The notes under the pieces: model-generated
Told to the model about the DNA's origin: nothing
The model's input: the letters and a program-made list of their open reading frames with translations, nothing else
The model's database searches: none
NCBI GenBank assembly: GCA_964036665.1
Contig: OZ038526.1
Coordinates: forward strand, 22,196,001-22,260,000
DNA from: Gordius sp. MW1
Taxonomy: Eukaryota; Nematomorpha; Gordioida; Gordea; Gordiidae
Reading direction: 5' to 3'
DNA length: 64,000 nt
Made by a program: the position numbers and the translations under genes
In this document: piece after piece, positions 11,645-22,651 of the stretch
How positions within the stretch are numbered: the first letter of the stretch is position 1
How the letters are laid out: every line of letters starts with the position of its first letter

Positions 11645-11854
11645 ATGTCTAATGTTAAATTTATATTATTCCAAAGAAAAAAACCTATTTTAGTTTATGA
11701 AAATTTTGAATACATTCTAGTCAATATTGGAAAAGATACGCGTGTTTATTATAAATGTCGATGTAGTAATTGTTCTGGAAGAGGTTTCTACTTAAATGAA
11801 AATTTTACCTTAACCCATGAGCATGATAATATCCCACATAAAAGTAATTTATAA
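11645..11854 (+). pseudogene. FLYWCH-type zinc finger fragment, probably of a MULE
   Basis: The 69-residue frame starts MSNVKFILFQRKKPILVYEN and continues with YILVNIG, YYKCRCSNC and a terminal THEHDNIPH. That spacing (Y-x-C-x-C-x-x-C, then H-x-H) fits the FLYWCH DNA-binding finger often found at the N-terminus of MULE transposases. The frame stops directly after the finger; only short scraps follow to about 12,060. It may be a relic of a transposon rather than a host gene. Confidence 0.6.
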
Positions 11855-12059
11855 TTATTTGCACTTATTTTATATATAGCTTATCCAAACTATGGATGCA
11901 TTGATGAACCTCAACAAATATTGAACATTTACAATACTGCTAGTAGGCCTCTTCAAACATTAGACATAAGTAAGTTAATTAAATACAAATTCATCATTAA
12001 CGTATTCTAGATGTATTTAGGATAGCAATGGAACAAAATAGGTGCAGTGCAATATCTAC

Positions 12060-12345
12060 TTCCACCATTTTTACATCTCATAGTTGTAAGTTTAAGAAAA
12101 ATATATTATAATTTGTATAGATTGTGCCTCTAGTCATCCTCAATTTGCTCATGCCTTGCCTTCCACCATTTTTACATCTCATAGTTGTAAGTTAAAAAAT
12201 ATAATTTGTATAGATTGTGTCTTAGTCATCCTCAATTTGCTCATGCCTTGCCTTCCACCATTTTTACATCCCATAGTTTGTGCCTTCATTAATATTCATA
12301 ATTTACGTTGTGCTATTTGTAAACTCTATTTTTTTATGTTTTGAT
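12060..12345. repeat. Tandem repeat, about 92-101 bp unit
   Basis: TTCCACCATTTTTACATC recurs at 12,060, 12,161 and 12,253, each followed by a CATAGTT block and separated by CATCCTCAATTTGCTCATGC. About 2.8 units; the third is truncated. Confidence 0.75.
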
Positions 12346-12472
12346 ATTAAAAAAAATTGTTCTATTTTGCAATAAAGTTTTTAATTTATGTGATTGTGTC
12401 CAATATATGTTATTGCTGATAATTTTCATCTAATGTTATAAATTATTACAGTTTGTAAGTTATAAGTAGAGC

Positions 12473-12540
12473 TGTTAAGTAACAAGTTATTGGAACTATT
12501 TCATTTTTTAAATGTAACAAACAAAAATAACTTTAATTTT
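12473..12540. mobile_element. Possible hAT left end (TAGAGCTGTTAA)
   Basis: TAGAGCTGTTAAGTAAC followed by TTGGAACTATTTC matches the terminus type of the hAT element at 1-1484. No right end was found, so it is at best a solo fragment. Confidence 0.35.
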
Positions 12541-13788
12541 ATGGTTGATATAATAACAACATATTAAATAAAGTAGGAACTATAAATTTAGAAAATTTGG
12601 CTGGAAATTATCATTTGTAATATAAATTATCAAAGTTTAATTCCATCTAATAAAAGCCTATGCTAGATATAAATAGATTAAATAAATTATGATCCCCTAA
12701 ATTTATACTGAGATTCTTAATACACTACATATTAGACAAGAAGATTGCCTCATGGGGATGGGGTGGGTTTTCAAAATTTTTGGACTTATAATTTTTTATT
12801 AAACATTTTATGAACAATAATGGATGTGCTAAAGTAATGAATGTGAACCAACAGAGTTATTAATATTTAACCATGAGGACTTATTTATTTTATGATATAT
12901 GGAGGTAATATATCTTGATATAACCTCAAGGTATAATTATAAAATGAATATGAGATGTTTAATTAAGATGTGTAATAATAGAACATTTGAATGTATTAGG
13001 TTAAGGTGGCATGATCTTATTTGCAAGCTACATGATCATACATATATTCTAGATGTAATTGAGTAAGAACTAAAAGTAGGAATTTCATTATCACCTTCAT
13101 CACATATCTATTTGTCAGAAGCAATTGATAGTATTTGTTTACAAACCTTTATATTGCTTTCCATAAGTAAAAAGATGTCATTTGTATATCAAAATTAGAT
13201 CACAAAACAAATCTAGACTATTATTTGTTAATTGTTTAAGTCTCATTCTATCCAATAAGAATATAAACTTATTCTACATATAAATAGATTAAGTAAATTT
13301 TATTCCCCAAATTAAAATTGAACTTCTTAATACACTTTACGCTAGATAAGTAAATCTAAATTAACTTTTTATAATATAAAAAAACTATGATTGATGACTC
13401 ATTATTTTATTGTAAAATTTGCATTACAATTTTACACTCATTTCACTTTTTATAGGATAAAAAATGTATGAAAGATGATTTATTATTCAAATATATATTT
13501 AATCATTCTCAAAGCAAACTTTTTATGATCACAAATAATACAATCAAAGCCTAGGTGTGTGAATCTAAAACCGTTTCTTATTATGCTATAATTTTATACT
13601 CTTACACCTATACTTACTTATATTATAACTTTAAATAAGGTTTTATAAAAAACATTATTTTTAATTATTGAAAAAATGTTGTGTTTATTTTATACGACTT
13701 TTATTTCATGTATTTTATAATTTTAATATGTACCAAAATGCGCTATTTGAAGCGTTTGAGCAGTTAGTAATTGAGTAGGATTCGCTAT
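12541..13788. other. AT-rich sequence upstream of the GFOD-like gene
   Basis: No coding, RNA or repeat structure was recognised. Promoter and untranslated first exon of the downstream gene may lie here, but I could not define them. Confidence 0.4.
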
Positions 13789-15982
13789 ATGAGTGTCTTA
13801 CCAGGAATAGCCATATTTGGGTTAAATTCGGTGGCAAAATTTGCTATAAATGTTTTTCTGAATCATGGATTTAAAATTGTCGGATTATGGGACAATCAAA
13901 TCGGAGAATTGCGTCTTTATGCCGAAAAATTTAAGATTGCAATCTATTCCACAGAAGAAGATAAAGTAAATTGTCAATTGTTATCTAGATTTATTAATTC
14001 ATCTCAAGGTATTAGTTAACAAAGATGTTGAAATGGTGTGTATATTCTGTCAGCCACATTTACATTCTCAAATTGCAGCCAAAGCTTTAAGCATAGGCAA
14101 ACATGTTATTTGCATGCCCCCATCTGGTTTGGACTCCATAGATGCCCAAAAGTTTGTATCATCATTAAGTTTGTAATATAACTATTGTAGTATAGAATGG
14201 TGGTTGGAGCACAGTATTATCCTTCTTTAATATCAATTATGGCATACAGCCTGAGATATTTTCCTTCTATAATTCAAATGAGGAAATTAATTGAAGAAAA
14301 TGCACTGGGCCAAATATTATCATGCGAATATATTGTAAGATTATTGATACACGTAAAAAAAATTATAAACAGATCTATAAATCTATGCATTTTACACCAC
14401 CACCTGAAAAAGAGGATATAAATGGTTATCAAAATACTTCAGAAGATCAATATGATAAACTTCTTGGTCAATTACGTGGGCCAGATGCTCCAAATTTAAA
14501 TGTTTCAAAAGATTATTGGATTTCTGATCCATGGATGGGTGGTGGAGTTTTGAATCTTATAGGAATCCATGCCATAGATTTACTTAATTTTTTACTCAAT
14601 GACAAAATAACTAGACTCCATGCTGAAGTGGCATGTATTAAAAGCTCAATCACAAATTTACCATACTTGGATGTTGGTCGTTGTTTTGACGATTACATCA
14701 CTATCAATGCCTTTTACCCTTCACAGAAAATCAGAGCCTTTTTCTTAATCAATGGAAGTCTTCCACTTAATTTGGACAAAGAAGAGCTAGTTATTAATGG
14801 TTCATTAGGTTTCAATTATATTTACTATTGTATTAATAAAATTGTAAAATTTATTTATCAAATCATAAGTAGCCTCTAACCTCATCATAGTTTAGTTTTC
14901 TATACATTTTAGCTTGAATAAACTATTTTAAAGTGCACAAATTTAAGCGATTGTGTTTATGTTTTAAACTAATAAAATCCTTTTGGTATTATTGATAGTT
15001 TTATTATTGGGCTTGTGTATTATATTTTATTTATCATATCATTAACAGCCAGTTTGCATTTTGATGGACTCAATTTTACCATGTACCCATATTCCCCAAA
15101 TTCGAACCAAACCCTAAAAAGTGAAGTTAATTTAAAGATGGATTTGATAACGAAAGACTTGAATCAAAGTTTCTCATACCTACCAAATTCATTTTTGCAG
15201 GGCTTCAACCATTTAATTGGTTTGTATTATTATAATAAATTGCTTTATGGGTTTCGATAAATTTAAAAAGGATTTTGGTCATAAAAAATAACCTATTCTT
15301 AGACATAATATCTGTTTTCGTAGCACGCCTTATATTAAAATAAAGCTAGTTAAAAAACTTGAGTTGTAAAGAATTAAATCAATATCTTTTAAGTGGACTC
15401 AAATATTAGCATAGGTTTAAAGTTATATTTGACTGTGAGAATAACTATCGTCCAAGGAAAAAGCTGGTATTAACCGTGCACTTGGTAAATTGTGCAAATT
15501 ATATAATCCAATTCAATAGCAATAAATTTTATTTACCTTAGCAAAAATAACATTAGTCAATTTTATTTTCAGGAGCTGTCAAGGAGTCTTTTACTTCGTG
15601 TAGTGCGGGTCATTGGGCTAAACGTTCATTAGGATCGGCAGCAACATTTGAAGATGGCCTTCATCTATGTAATATTGTGACTGCAATTCGCTCTTCATCC
15701 AGATCCAGGACTTGGATAACTAGGGATGTAATGCGAGACGCTTCCGTCGAAATTGTGGATGATAGCATTAGATTTAAGGAGAATCCGTTACTCGAGCTCA
15801 GCGAAGTTGACTCGTCTAACGCATTATTGTTAACCAATATGGCGCCTAAAAACACGCTCGCACCACAACAGCAGCATAATAAGCCTAGACCTATTTCTTA
15901 CGCCGGTGGTCATCCACCTCTAACCTCTCACCATTCTGTCGGTTCTAACCAAGCGGCCTCTATGTTTTTCGCCCAAATCTAA
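13789..15982 (+). CDS. GFOD: GFOD1/2-like oxidoreductase, six exons, 494 aa
   Basis: Predicted exons: 13789-13965, 14009-14155, 14191-14334, 14373-14808, 15049-15219, 15573-15982; all junctions keep frame. The family is glucose-fructose oxidoreductase-like (GFO/IDH/MocA), with an N-terminal NAD(P)-binding Rossmann fold and a C-terminal sandwich; the substrate is unknown. Visible matches to GFOD: VLPGIAIFGLNSVAK at the start, VNKDVEMVCIFCQPHLHSQI, AKALSIGKHVICMPP, MVVGAQYYPSLISIM, then WMGGGVLNLIGIHAIDLLNF around residue 210 (GFOD has MGGGGLHxxGTYxxDLL), and GSAATFEDGLHLCNIVTAIR near the end. The usual length is about 390 aa. The excess lies in an insertion at about residues 161-202, before the MGGG motif, and in a serine/histidine-rich tail. 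Introns are 43, 35, 38, 240 and 353 nt. The ATG precedes SVLPG where family proteins start MLPG. AATAAA follows at 16,041. Whether it is GFOD1 or GFOD2 cannot be told. Confidence 0.9.
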
Positions 15983-16950
15983 CCTTTTGTACTTTCAGGA
16001 TTTTGACTTCGCACAAATTGTTCCTTATAATATTTTTTTAAATAAATATGTGCCATTACTTCAATTTTTTTTGCTATTGCGAAAAATAATATTGTCATTG
16101 TTAGTAAAACTATCTTTCAAATAAAGAGTCTTAAATTTATAATTGTCGAGCTAAAAAACACGTTCAAAATCGTATAAGGTCGATATTTTTGACTGCACGC
16201 AGCGTGGAACCACTGAGTTTTGTCTTTAATATATAAGTGTAAACATGAATTATTTGATGAACCAAACTCATAAAAACTAACAGATTATAAAAACGATAAA
16301 AGTTATATTAGAGCTCAAATATTATCCTCGAGAGATGGCCAGGGTTAAATTATGCTTCGCGTTTAGAATACCAATTTTTGTTTAAGCAAAAAGTTAAATT
16401 AGTTTGAAATAGGGCAACGTCTGCCGATTTCCTTAAAAAAGTTAAACACGCTTGGTACGAAAATCCCTAAGCAAGAAGCGACAATGGATGTGAAAATGTT
16501 GGCTTGGTGCAGGGTCTGGTATTTGGCCGTCTTGCGGTACTCTAAGAGAGGTAATGCATATTAATTTTGGTTGGAGGTGCCGAAAATGTCTCTACAGGTA
16601 AAAAGGGGTTGACCATTTTCTTAGGCTTTGAGAGTTAACCCACCCGGGGGCTTCTTCCTTTTAACGAAGGGTTGGAAGGCTCGAAGACTGATGGTACATT
16701 GGCTTTTTTAGTACAAGGTATGTAAAAAGAATCTTAGTTGTTAAAGGACTTGTGCAATGAAATGGATGAGGAAAGTAAATTCAGTGAACATTAGAACTGG
16801 ATCATGACATAGCTCAAGCTAGTCGACTTTTAGAAAATCTTTTTGTTTTGACACGAATCCTCACATTTTTAATATAGAGATAAGTCAAAAAATGCAGATT
16901 GATTTTTAATTTTATATTCGACAACAATTATTAATAGTTAATTAATAATA
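15983..16950. other. GFOD 3' flank, no further feature
   Basis: AATAAA at 16,041-16,046 is a likely polyadenylation signal for the GFOD-like gene. The more GC-balanced patch at 16,480-16,720 has no recognised homology or open frame. Confidence 0.4.
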
Positions 16951-16952
16951 TT

Positions 16953-17170
16953 TGTAGTGAAACGACTTCATTTACCTTGAAAGAGATTTGGTAGGGAAAC
17001 GCACAGGCTTAACAGAGAAAGAATACGCGAGGAGAATAAACTTGAATTTGAATCTTTATCGTTATTTACAACATTTACTAATATATATAAATGCACGATT
17101 TAGATATTCCTTACTGTTTTGTTATGATATTGATATAATAAAATACACTATCAACCCTTTTTACTATACT
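16953..17170. repeat. Diverged solo LTR of the TRIM family
   Basis: It starts TGTAGTGAAACGACTTCATT, then shares ACCTTGAAAGAGATTTGG, an AGAGAAAGAATAC block and ATTAATAAA-like spacing with the LTRs at 3379 and 3982, ending CCCTTTTTACTATA. Similarity is clearly lower than between those two. No partner LTR was seen nearby. Confidence 0.6.
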
Positions 17171-17438
17171 TTTAACGAAATCAAGAGTATTTTTTATTTA
17201 ACAAAATACCTAATGTTTAAAATCTTCCAAAAAGCTACGATTTTTTTTATTTATTTATCTCTTAGGGCTTGTCTTAATATCAAATTTTTCTTCCCAGCAA
17301 AAATTACTTCAAATTCACATCATAATTACTTCAAAACATAACATAACAGCGATTTTATAAGATGCAAACTTTTTCATACGCTTAAATGTTGTATGATTAA
17401 TAAGTTTTCAGGTATCAGCAAAGTTTAAATTTAATAAA

Positions 17439-18185
17439 GGAGTTACCAGTTTTAAGAAGTTTTGCATCAAGGTCCGGCCACGATGGTTGGAGGCCATCCC
17501 AAGTCGGACCCATGACCTTCAACTCTCCAACAACGAGTTCAGGATCGCAACAGGGCTCCGCCTAGGTTGTGATATAGTTGCCCCCCATCAATGCAACTTA
17601 TGTGGCTCATCTGTAGGTACAAAATGTCATCACGGCCTACATTGCAAATTTAATAAGGCCAGATTTTTACGTCACACATCTGTTAATGCTCCAGAAGACA
17701 TTCAATAAGGCTGGCTTTCCCTCCCAATTGGAGCCTAATGGTCTTTGCCTTAGCGACAAGAAGAGACCCGATGGACAGACCCTCATCCCATGGGCAAAAG
17801 GGCTATGCCTAGCATGGGACTACACTTGTCCGGATGCCTTTGCACCCTCAAACCAAAACAAAAACCCCCTTGTCGATTCTGAAAGAATAAAGTCAGCTAA
17901 ATACGCAGAACTTAATTGCTCACTCCTTTTCTGCCCTATAGTGACCACTACCCTTACAACAATAGGTCCTAAAACCCAAGCCCTCCTGAAATTATTGGGG
18001 CGCCGTATAGCTGCCAATACCCTTGACAAAAGGGAAATTTTTTTTTAAAACAGAAAATCGGAATTATAATTTGTCATTTCAACGCGATCGCAATTTTTGA
18101 ATGTTTACCTCGCATATAATTTTTATAGTAGTATATAGTTTCATTTAATAAAAGATATTATTAGCAAAAAAATAAAATAAAATAA
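17439..18185 (+). mobile_element. 5'-truncated LINE, second copy of the 25-29 kb family
   Basis: From GGAGTTACCAG to the A-rich tail near 18,180 the sequence is nearly identical to 28,789-29,530. It carries the C-terminal region of the LINE polyprotein: SRTHDLQLSNNEFRIATGLR, a Cys/His block HQCNLCGSSVGTKCHHGLHC, KRPDGQTLIPWAKGLCLAWD and YTCPDAFAPS. One base is missing in CCACGATGG (CCACGAGTGG in the other copy), which breaks the frame early, but the later frame from 17,686 to 18,048 is intact where the other copy is shifted. It ends AATAAAAGATATTATTAGC plus A-rich repeats. Confidence 0.85.
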
Positions 18186-18189
18186 AAGT

Positions 18190-20235
18190 GTTGAAATAAA
18201 CATATAAACTGTTGGATTTTCAAAACCGAAAGGAGTGATGGGGCGGCCGGGGGAGTTTATCCTATCTGTTTTGTGGACTGTTATACTATAAGTTCGAGAT
18301 AGATATATAAACGGCGTAGCGAGGAAGTGAATTGGGGGGACGATAATTTTAACATTGACAACTATAAGGTACGGGGGTATATTACATGGGACTATGATCT
18401 CGAGAAATTCGGAAAGGGGGGAAATCCAGATTCTGAAGAAACGTTCAACGTTCTTCTTTATATCGATTTTCGTGGGGCTTAGGTTTAATTTTCTTGGCGT
18501 CGTTCACTTTTTTCCCATCCTTTGGCCTCCTTCTTCGTGCCAATTCTTAATTTATTACCCATCCCTTTCAAGGTTTTCTGGCTTCTTTGGCCCCCTTTCG
18601 TTCCAAACTTTTTGGGATCCTAATTTATTGCCCCACTGTTCTCAAGGGCACGTTCCTTTTAAGTCTCTGTCCTACTATTCCAATCCAAGCTCTAAAGGAC
18701 ACGTTCCTTTTATGTCTCGCTCATTGCTCGAAATACTCTGCCAGTTTATATTCCATGTCTTGACGGGTTTTATGTTCTTTCCTAATTTTATAGCCCACCC
18801 TCCGTAACCTCATTTCGTATCCAGGATACGACATAAACTTCTTAACAAACCAATAACTATATAATAACCAAAGTCTGACCAATGAAATTTATTCTGATAT
18901 TTAGACAAAAATAATTTCGCGCTATTTAAATTTGAATTCGTTATTAAGACAACCCTTAGATTGTTTAAAAAGATTATTTTTTAAACATCAATAGAGGCTT
19001 ATTTCCAAATTATTGTGTATGATACATGCAAAAATATTTTAGATTAATGAGCTATCATAGCTATGAGTTAAAATTGTATTGGATTGTACATGGTGTGCTT
19101 AATGTAAAAACAATTTTTGGGATCATGTTTATTTGAGTTAATCTATTTTGATATTGGTTTAAAGAATTGGCTGTCCGGGGACCTAAATTACCAAGGGTCG
19201 TGGCCACTACTGGGATATAAATGATATTGCTGTGGTATTTGCATTTTTTCTTTCTCTCATTAGAAGAGATGAGGTCGGGAGAGATGTTAGATTTGGTGAA
19301 TATATAAACCGTAGTGAAGTCCCAACAAGCGTTTAGGCCGCGAGCCCACGAGATGATTGTTACTCCGTCGAGTCTTTAATAGAGCTTAGGCCTGTGGGTT
19401 ACTGTGAGTTAGGAAAGCTGAGTTTTTTTTTATTTTTAAATTTATAAATAAAACTTAAGATTTTTTAAAATTAATTGCATTCATACAGTGTTTTTAATTA
19501 ATACTTAATTTTGGCAGATGCTTAAATCATATTACAAAAATATTTGTATATCAGAAAATCTCTTACTATAAGAATGAATTTACATATTACCATCTAGAGA
19601 GTTTCCAAGTTTGAATTATATTCATCCTACACCTCACGCTAGTGTGTAAATAATTTGTGATAAAACTATCAAAACATATATTTATACCATAGTTGGACAA
19701 GCTAAAAATTTTCGATAGCTGTAAAAGCCTGAAATTTAAATTTTAAAAATTTTAGATACCATGTAAAAGTAACAAAGTTTAAATAAGACATTTACTCTCA
19801 AGTTTTAACTTACATCATAGTCTAGTATTATTATTTGAATAAGCATTTAAATTATTTAATAGATTTTGCCTCTTGGTCTCATTGTTGCAAGGCTTTAAAA
19901 TGTTGCACGAGTCGCATAGTCCTATACAAGTAAAATTCTTAGGGTAAATTCAGAATTCATGTGTAGCAGATTTTAAAATCTATAGTCTTATAGAGCCATA
20001 TTATAGCCTTTATTACATATTGTTGGTAAATTACAATATGTATTATACATCTGAAAATAACTTTTTTTGCCCCTGTTGATTTTTTTATCCAGCATAGGAT
20101 TTGAGTAGGAGGGTAAACGAAGGGAGGAAATTTAAACAGATTTGGAATCATATAAATGATATAAATCTCAAAGGTGTGAGTTGGATTGAGTATGGCGTAA
20201 ACACAAATCTGAGAAAATATCACTTTCAAGAGTGT
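18190..20235. other. Intergenic sequence, no supported gene
   Basis: An open frame at 18,355-18,807 is rich in Phe, Ser and Pro and contains a repeated GHVPFKS/GHVPFMS; it resembles nothing I know and is probably chance. A TATATAAACC box near 19,302, followed by a GC-balanced stretch, could be LTR or promoter sequence, with no further support. Confidence 0.3.
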
Positions 20236-20239
20236 TGAA

Positions 20240-20970
20240 TATTAACTTCGACAAACTGCTATTAAAAATTCAGCCCCCATTTGCCTCCTCTGCAGAGTGC
20301 ACAGTTGGGTATAAAACGCCTGTAAAATTCACCATTCCCACGAAACGACGTAGTTGTGTCATAGTGGTCTGGGTGGCAAAATTTTTGATGACCGAGATTT
20401 TCTGCGGTATTGGCGTTAAACCTTGTGGGTAACTTGATGTCCTAGGAAATCCAGAGAAGAACATCCCCTTGGCACTTGTCCAGGTTAATTTTTATATCAA
20501 AATCTTTTAATCGTGTAAAAACCTAACGTAAGTGGTCTAAATGTTAATTAGTTGATGTACTTGCGTATCGTCCAAATATGCGAAAGTGAAATTGAGACCA
20601 CGGAGAGCTTGGTCAATGAAGCGTTGGATTGTTTGAGCAGCATTTCTTAAACTAAAAAGCATTTGCAATTCATAAAGACCGAAAGGTGTAGTAATTGCAA
20701 TCTATGCGATGTCTTCCAAGGCTACAGGTATTTGATGGTATGCTCTGACTAGATCTATTTTTGTATAGATGGTTGTGCCGGCTAGATTGAGCGAGAAATC
20801 GTGTAGGTGTGGTAAGGGGTAACGATCCGGCATAGTTAGAACTTTAAGTGCTTGGTAATCTCCGCACGGTCGCCAATCTCCTGGACCTTTTTTCGGAACC
20901 ATGTGCAGTGGAGAACTCCAGGGGCTTTCTGAGGGTTGAATTATGCCGAGTTCGAGCATGTGTGCAAACT
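20240..20970 (-). pseudogene. Ty3/gypsy reverse transcriptase remnant
   Basis: 20,702-20,959 encodes [39 protein letters not shown] and [11 protein letters not shown], classic fingers and palm motifs. After a frameshift follows FAYLDD, where YLDD is the catalytic pair, then HQVTHKVLTPIPQKISVIKN and LRRFVGMVNF at 20,270-20,464. It ends soon after, before RNase H. Confidence 0.85.
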
Positions 20971-21113
20971 CTTGTTTGGCAATCTTTAGCTTGACAGGGT
21001 CTAAGCGTCTAGGTATGGCATAAACGGGTGGTCCTTGTGTACGTATGTGGTGGACTACTTGATGGCTTACGCGTGACCTGTTATTTGGACGGCATAAATA
21101 TCATGGAACTCTT

Positions 21114-21362
21114 TCAACACATTTTAAAAATACGGTAAATCGATCTCTTTATTGCGAGTTTTAGATTATACAAGTTCGAGTCAATATATCGCCCATAAGA
21201 CTTTAAAGTAGTCTTAGGGTGAGGGTCTAACAAACATTTACGTCGTATATCAACGAGAAGGTTATAATGATTTAAAAAATCAGCCCCGATGATAGGTGTC
21301 TTAACGTCGGCGATGGTAAAAACCCATTGAAAACTTCTCCGTAAGCTAAGGTCTAGTTCCAT
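21114..21362 (-). pseudogene. Ty3/gypsy aspartic protease remnant
   Basis: The frame reads MELDLSLRRSFQWVFTIADV, then IIGADFLNHYNLLVDIRR. The I-I-G-A-D-F-L-x-x-Y/H-x-L-L-V-D block is the C-terminal signature of retropepsin in this element group. The catalytic DTG segment is upstream and not intact. Confidence 0.75.
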
Positions 21363-21499
21363 TGATTTCTAGCCATAGGTCAGTATGGAACTATTATTTG
21401 CAGCTTGGAGGAGGATGTGTGAGGGGGTGAGATGGTAGTTACGTGGGGGTGGTATGACACTTAGTTCCGCGCCTATATCTATTAAGAAACGTAATTTGG

Positions 21500-22370
21500 T
21501 TGATTAATTGTAAATAAAAAATAGGCAACTAGTGTTATGGCCTGAACCAGGTGTCGCGGATTCTGGCAGGCCTATGGGTTTGACGAGGAAAGCGGGGTAT
21601 AATTGCAAGGCTGTCGGCATTTAGTGGACTTTTCCTTATATCTTGGTGATACCAACACCAATCTTGGGGAACGTCTGCGCGGGGTTAAATGGGGATCGAA
21701 ATCTCCTTGATGTAGACCTAATTCTCGACTGATAACGATGTTTTTGACTGACCTCTTGCCGCAATGTCTCTCGAAGCTCACGCTCGCTTATTGACCATGT
21801 CTCTAAGCATCTCGATATCATTGCTTGATCTCTGTGTGGCAGGGGCGACGTTGGATATTTGCGGCGTATGGTACGTTTCCGCGATATTATCAGCTGTTTC
21901 AGCTAGTTTGACTAAAGTCTGGTCACTTGCACAGATCGCCAAGATGCTGGCCATGTTGTAGTCCAGTTTTTCCAACTACAATTGTTATGACGTCGTCCAT
22001 TCTGGCGGTACCCAGGAGGCTTTTCATGTGTCTATAGAGTTGTGAGGGTGTACGATCACCCAATTGCACGTTGGTGGAATCGTGCTGAGTCCGACTTTAT
22101 CGTGCGGTCGATGATAGCTGTCCGGATGGTGGTGTACGGAGCCTCTAACGGTAGATTTTCCAAATAGTCTTGGATTTCATTGTTACATCCTGGGGGAGGC
22201 ATTCATTCACGTATCCAAGTTTGCTAGACTCAGATGTTAATCGGGGTATCGTAAAAAGGGCCTATTTGGACAAACCATAGGCGGGGATTTATACGATTAA
22301 AGGGGGGTAATTTAAAAAACATAGCGTTTTCCGATTTAATTTGAACGTCATCTAATTGGTTGGTATCCAT
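21500..22370 (-). pseudogene. Ty3/gypsy gag remnant
   Basis: Starts MDTNQLDDVQIKSENAMFF at 22,370, then PPFNRINPRLWFVQIGPFY, the PPF-x-x-x-x-P-x-x-WF motif typical of gag in invertebrate Ty3/gypsy elements. Later parts (LGDRTPSQLYRHMKSLLG; the frame at 21,778-21,975 with MASILAICASDQTLVKLAET, ISNVAPATQRS) are also gag-like. At least two frameshifts and one stop interrupt it. No zinc knuckle was seen. Confidence 0.75.
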
Positions 22371-22651
22371 TTAAAAGGTTGCGTATAACAAGGGTTGGGT
22401 ACATAGACTACATAGACTGCGCATGTCATATGTTCCATATGGCAAATTGTGTGTGAAATTTGCCTCCATTTTGATGAACAATAGCGTCCTATATCATATA
22501 ATGTGGTTTTGCGCTGTGTCGTTTTCTTCGAACAGGAGAGGTAAAGAAAAAAGGATTTGATTCCATAAATAAGTAAGATATTGCAAGATATATGATATTT
22601 TTAAAAAAATTTAGGTGTTATTTTCATATCAGACCTTGGGTAAAACATATC

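Noticed and set aside
14156..14196. A 23-nt GFOD intron from the later donor GTAATA to acceptor TATAG
   Set aside because: It keeps frame too, but the 35-nt option (14156-14190) gives KFYRMVVGAQYYP, closer to the family's AFRMVTAARYYP.
16480..16720. Ribosomal RNA fragment
   Set aside because: The more GC-balanced composition drew attention, but no conserved rRNA segment could be recognised.
18355..18807. 150-codon open frame
   Set aside because: Phe/Pro/Ser-rich, no recognised motif, built partly on a short direct repeat (ACGTTCCTTTTA); no splice or promoter support.
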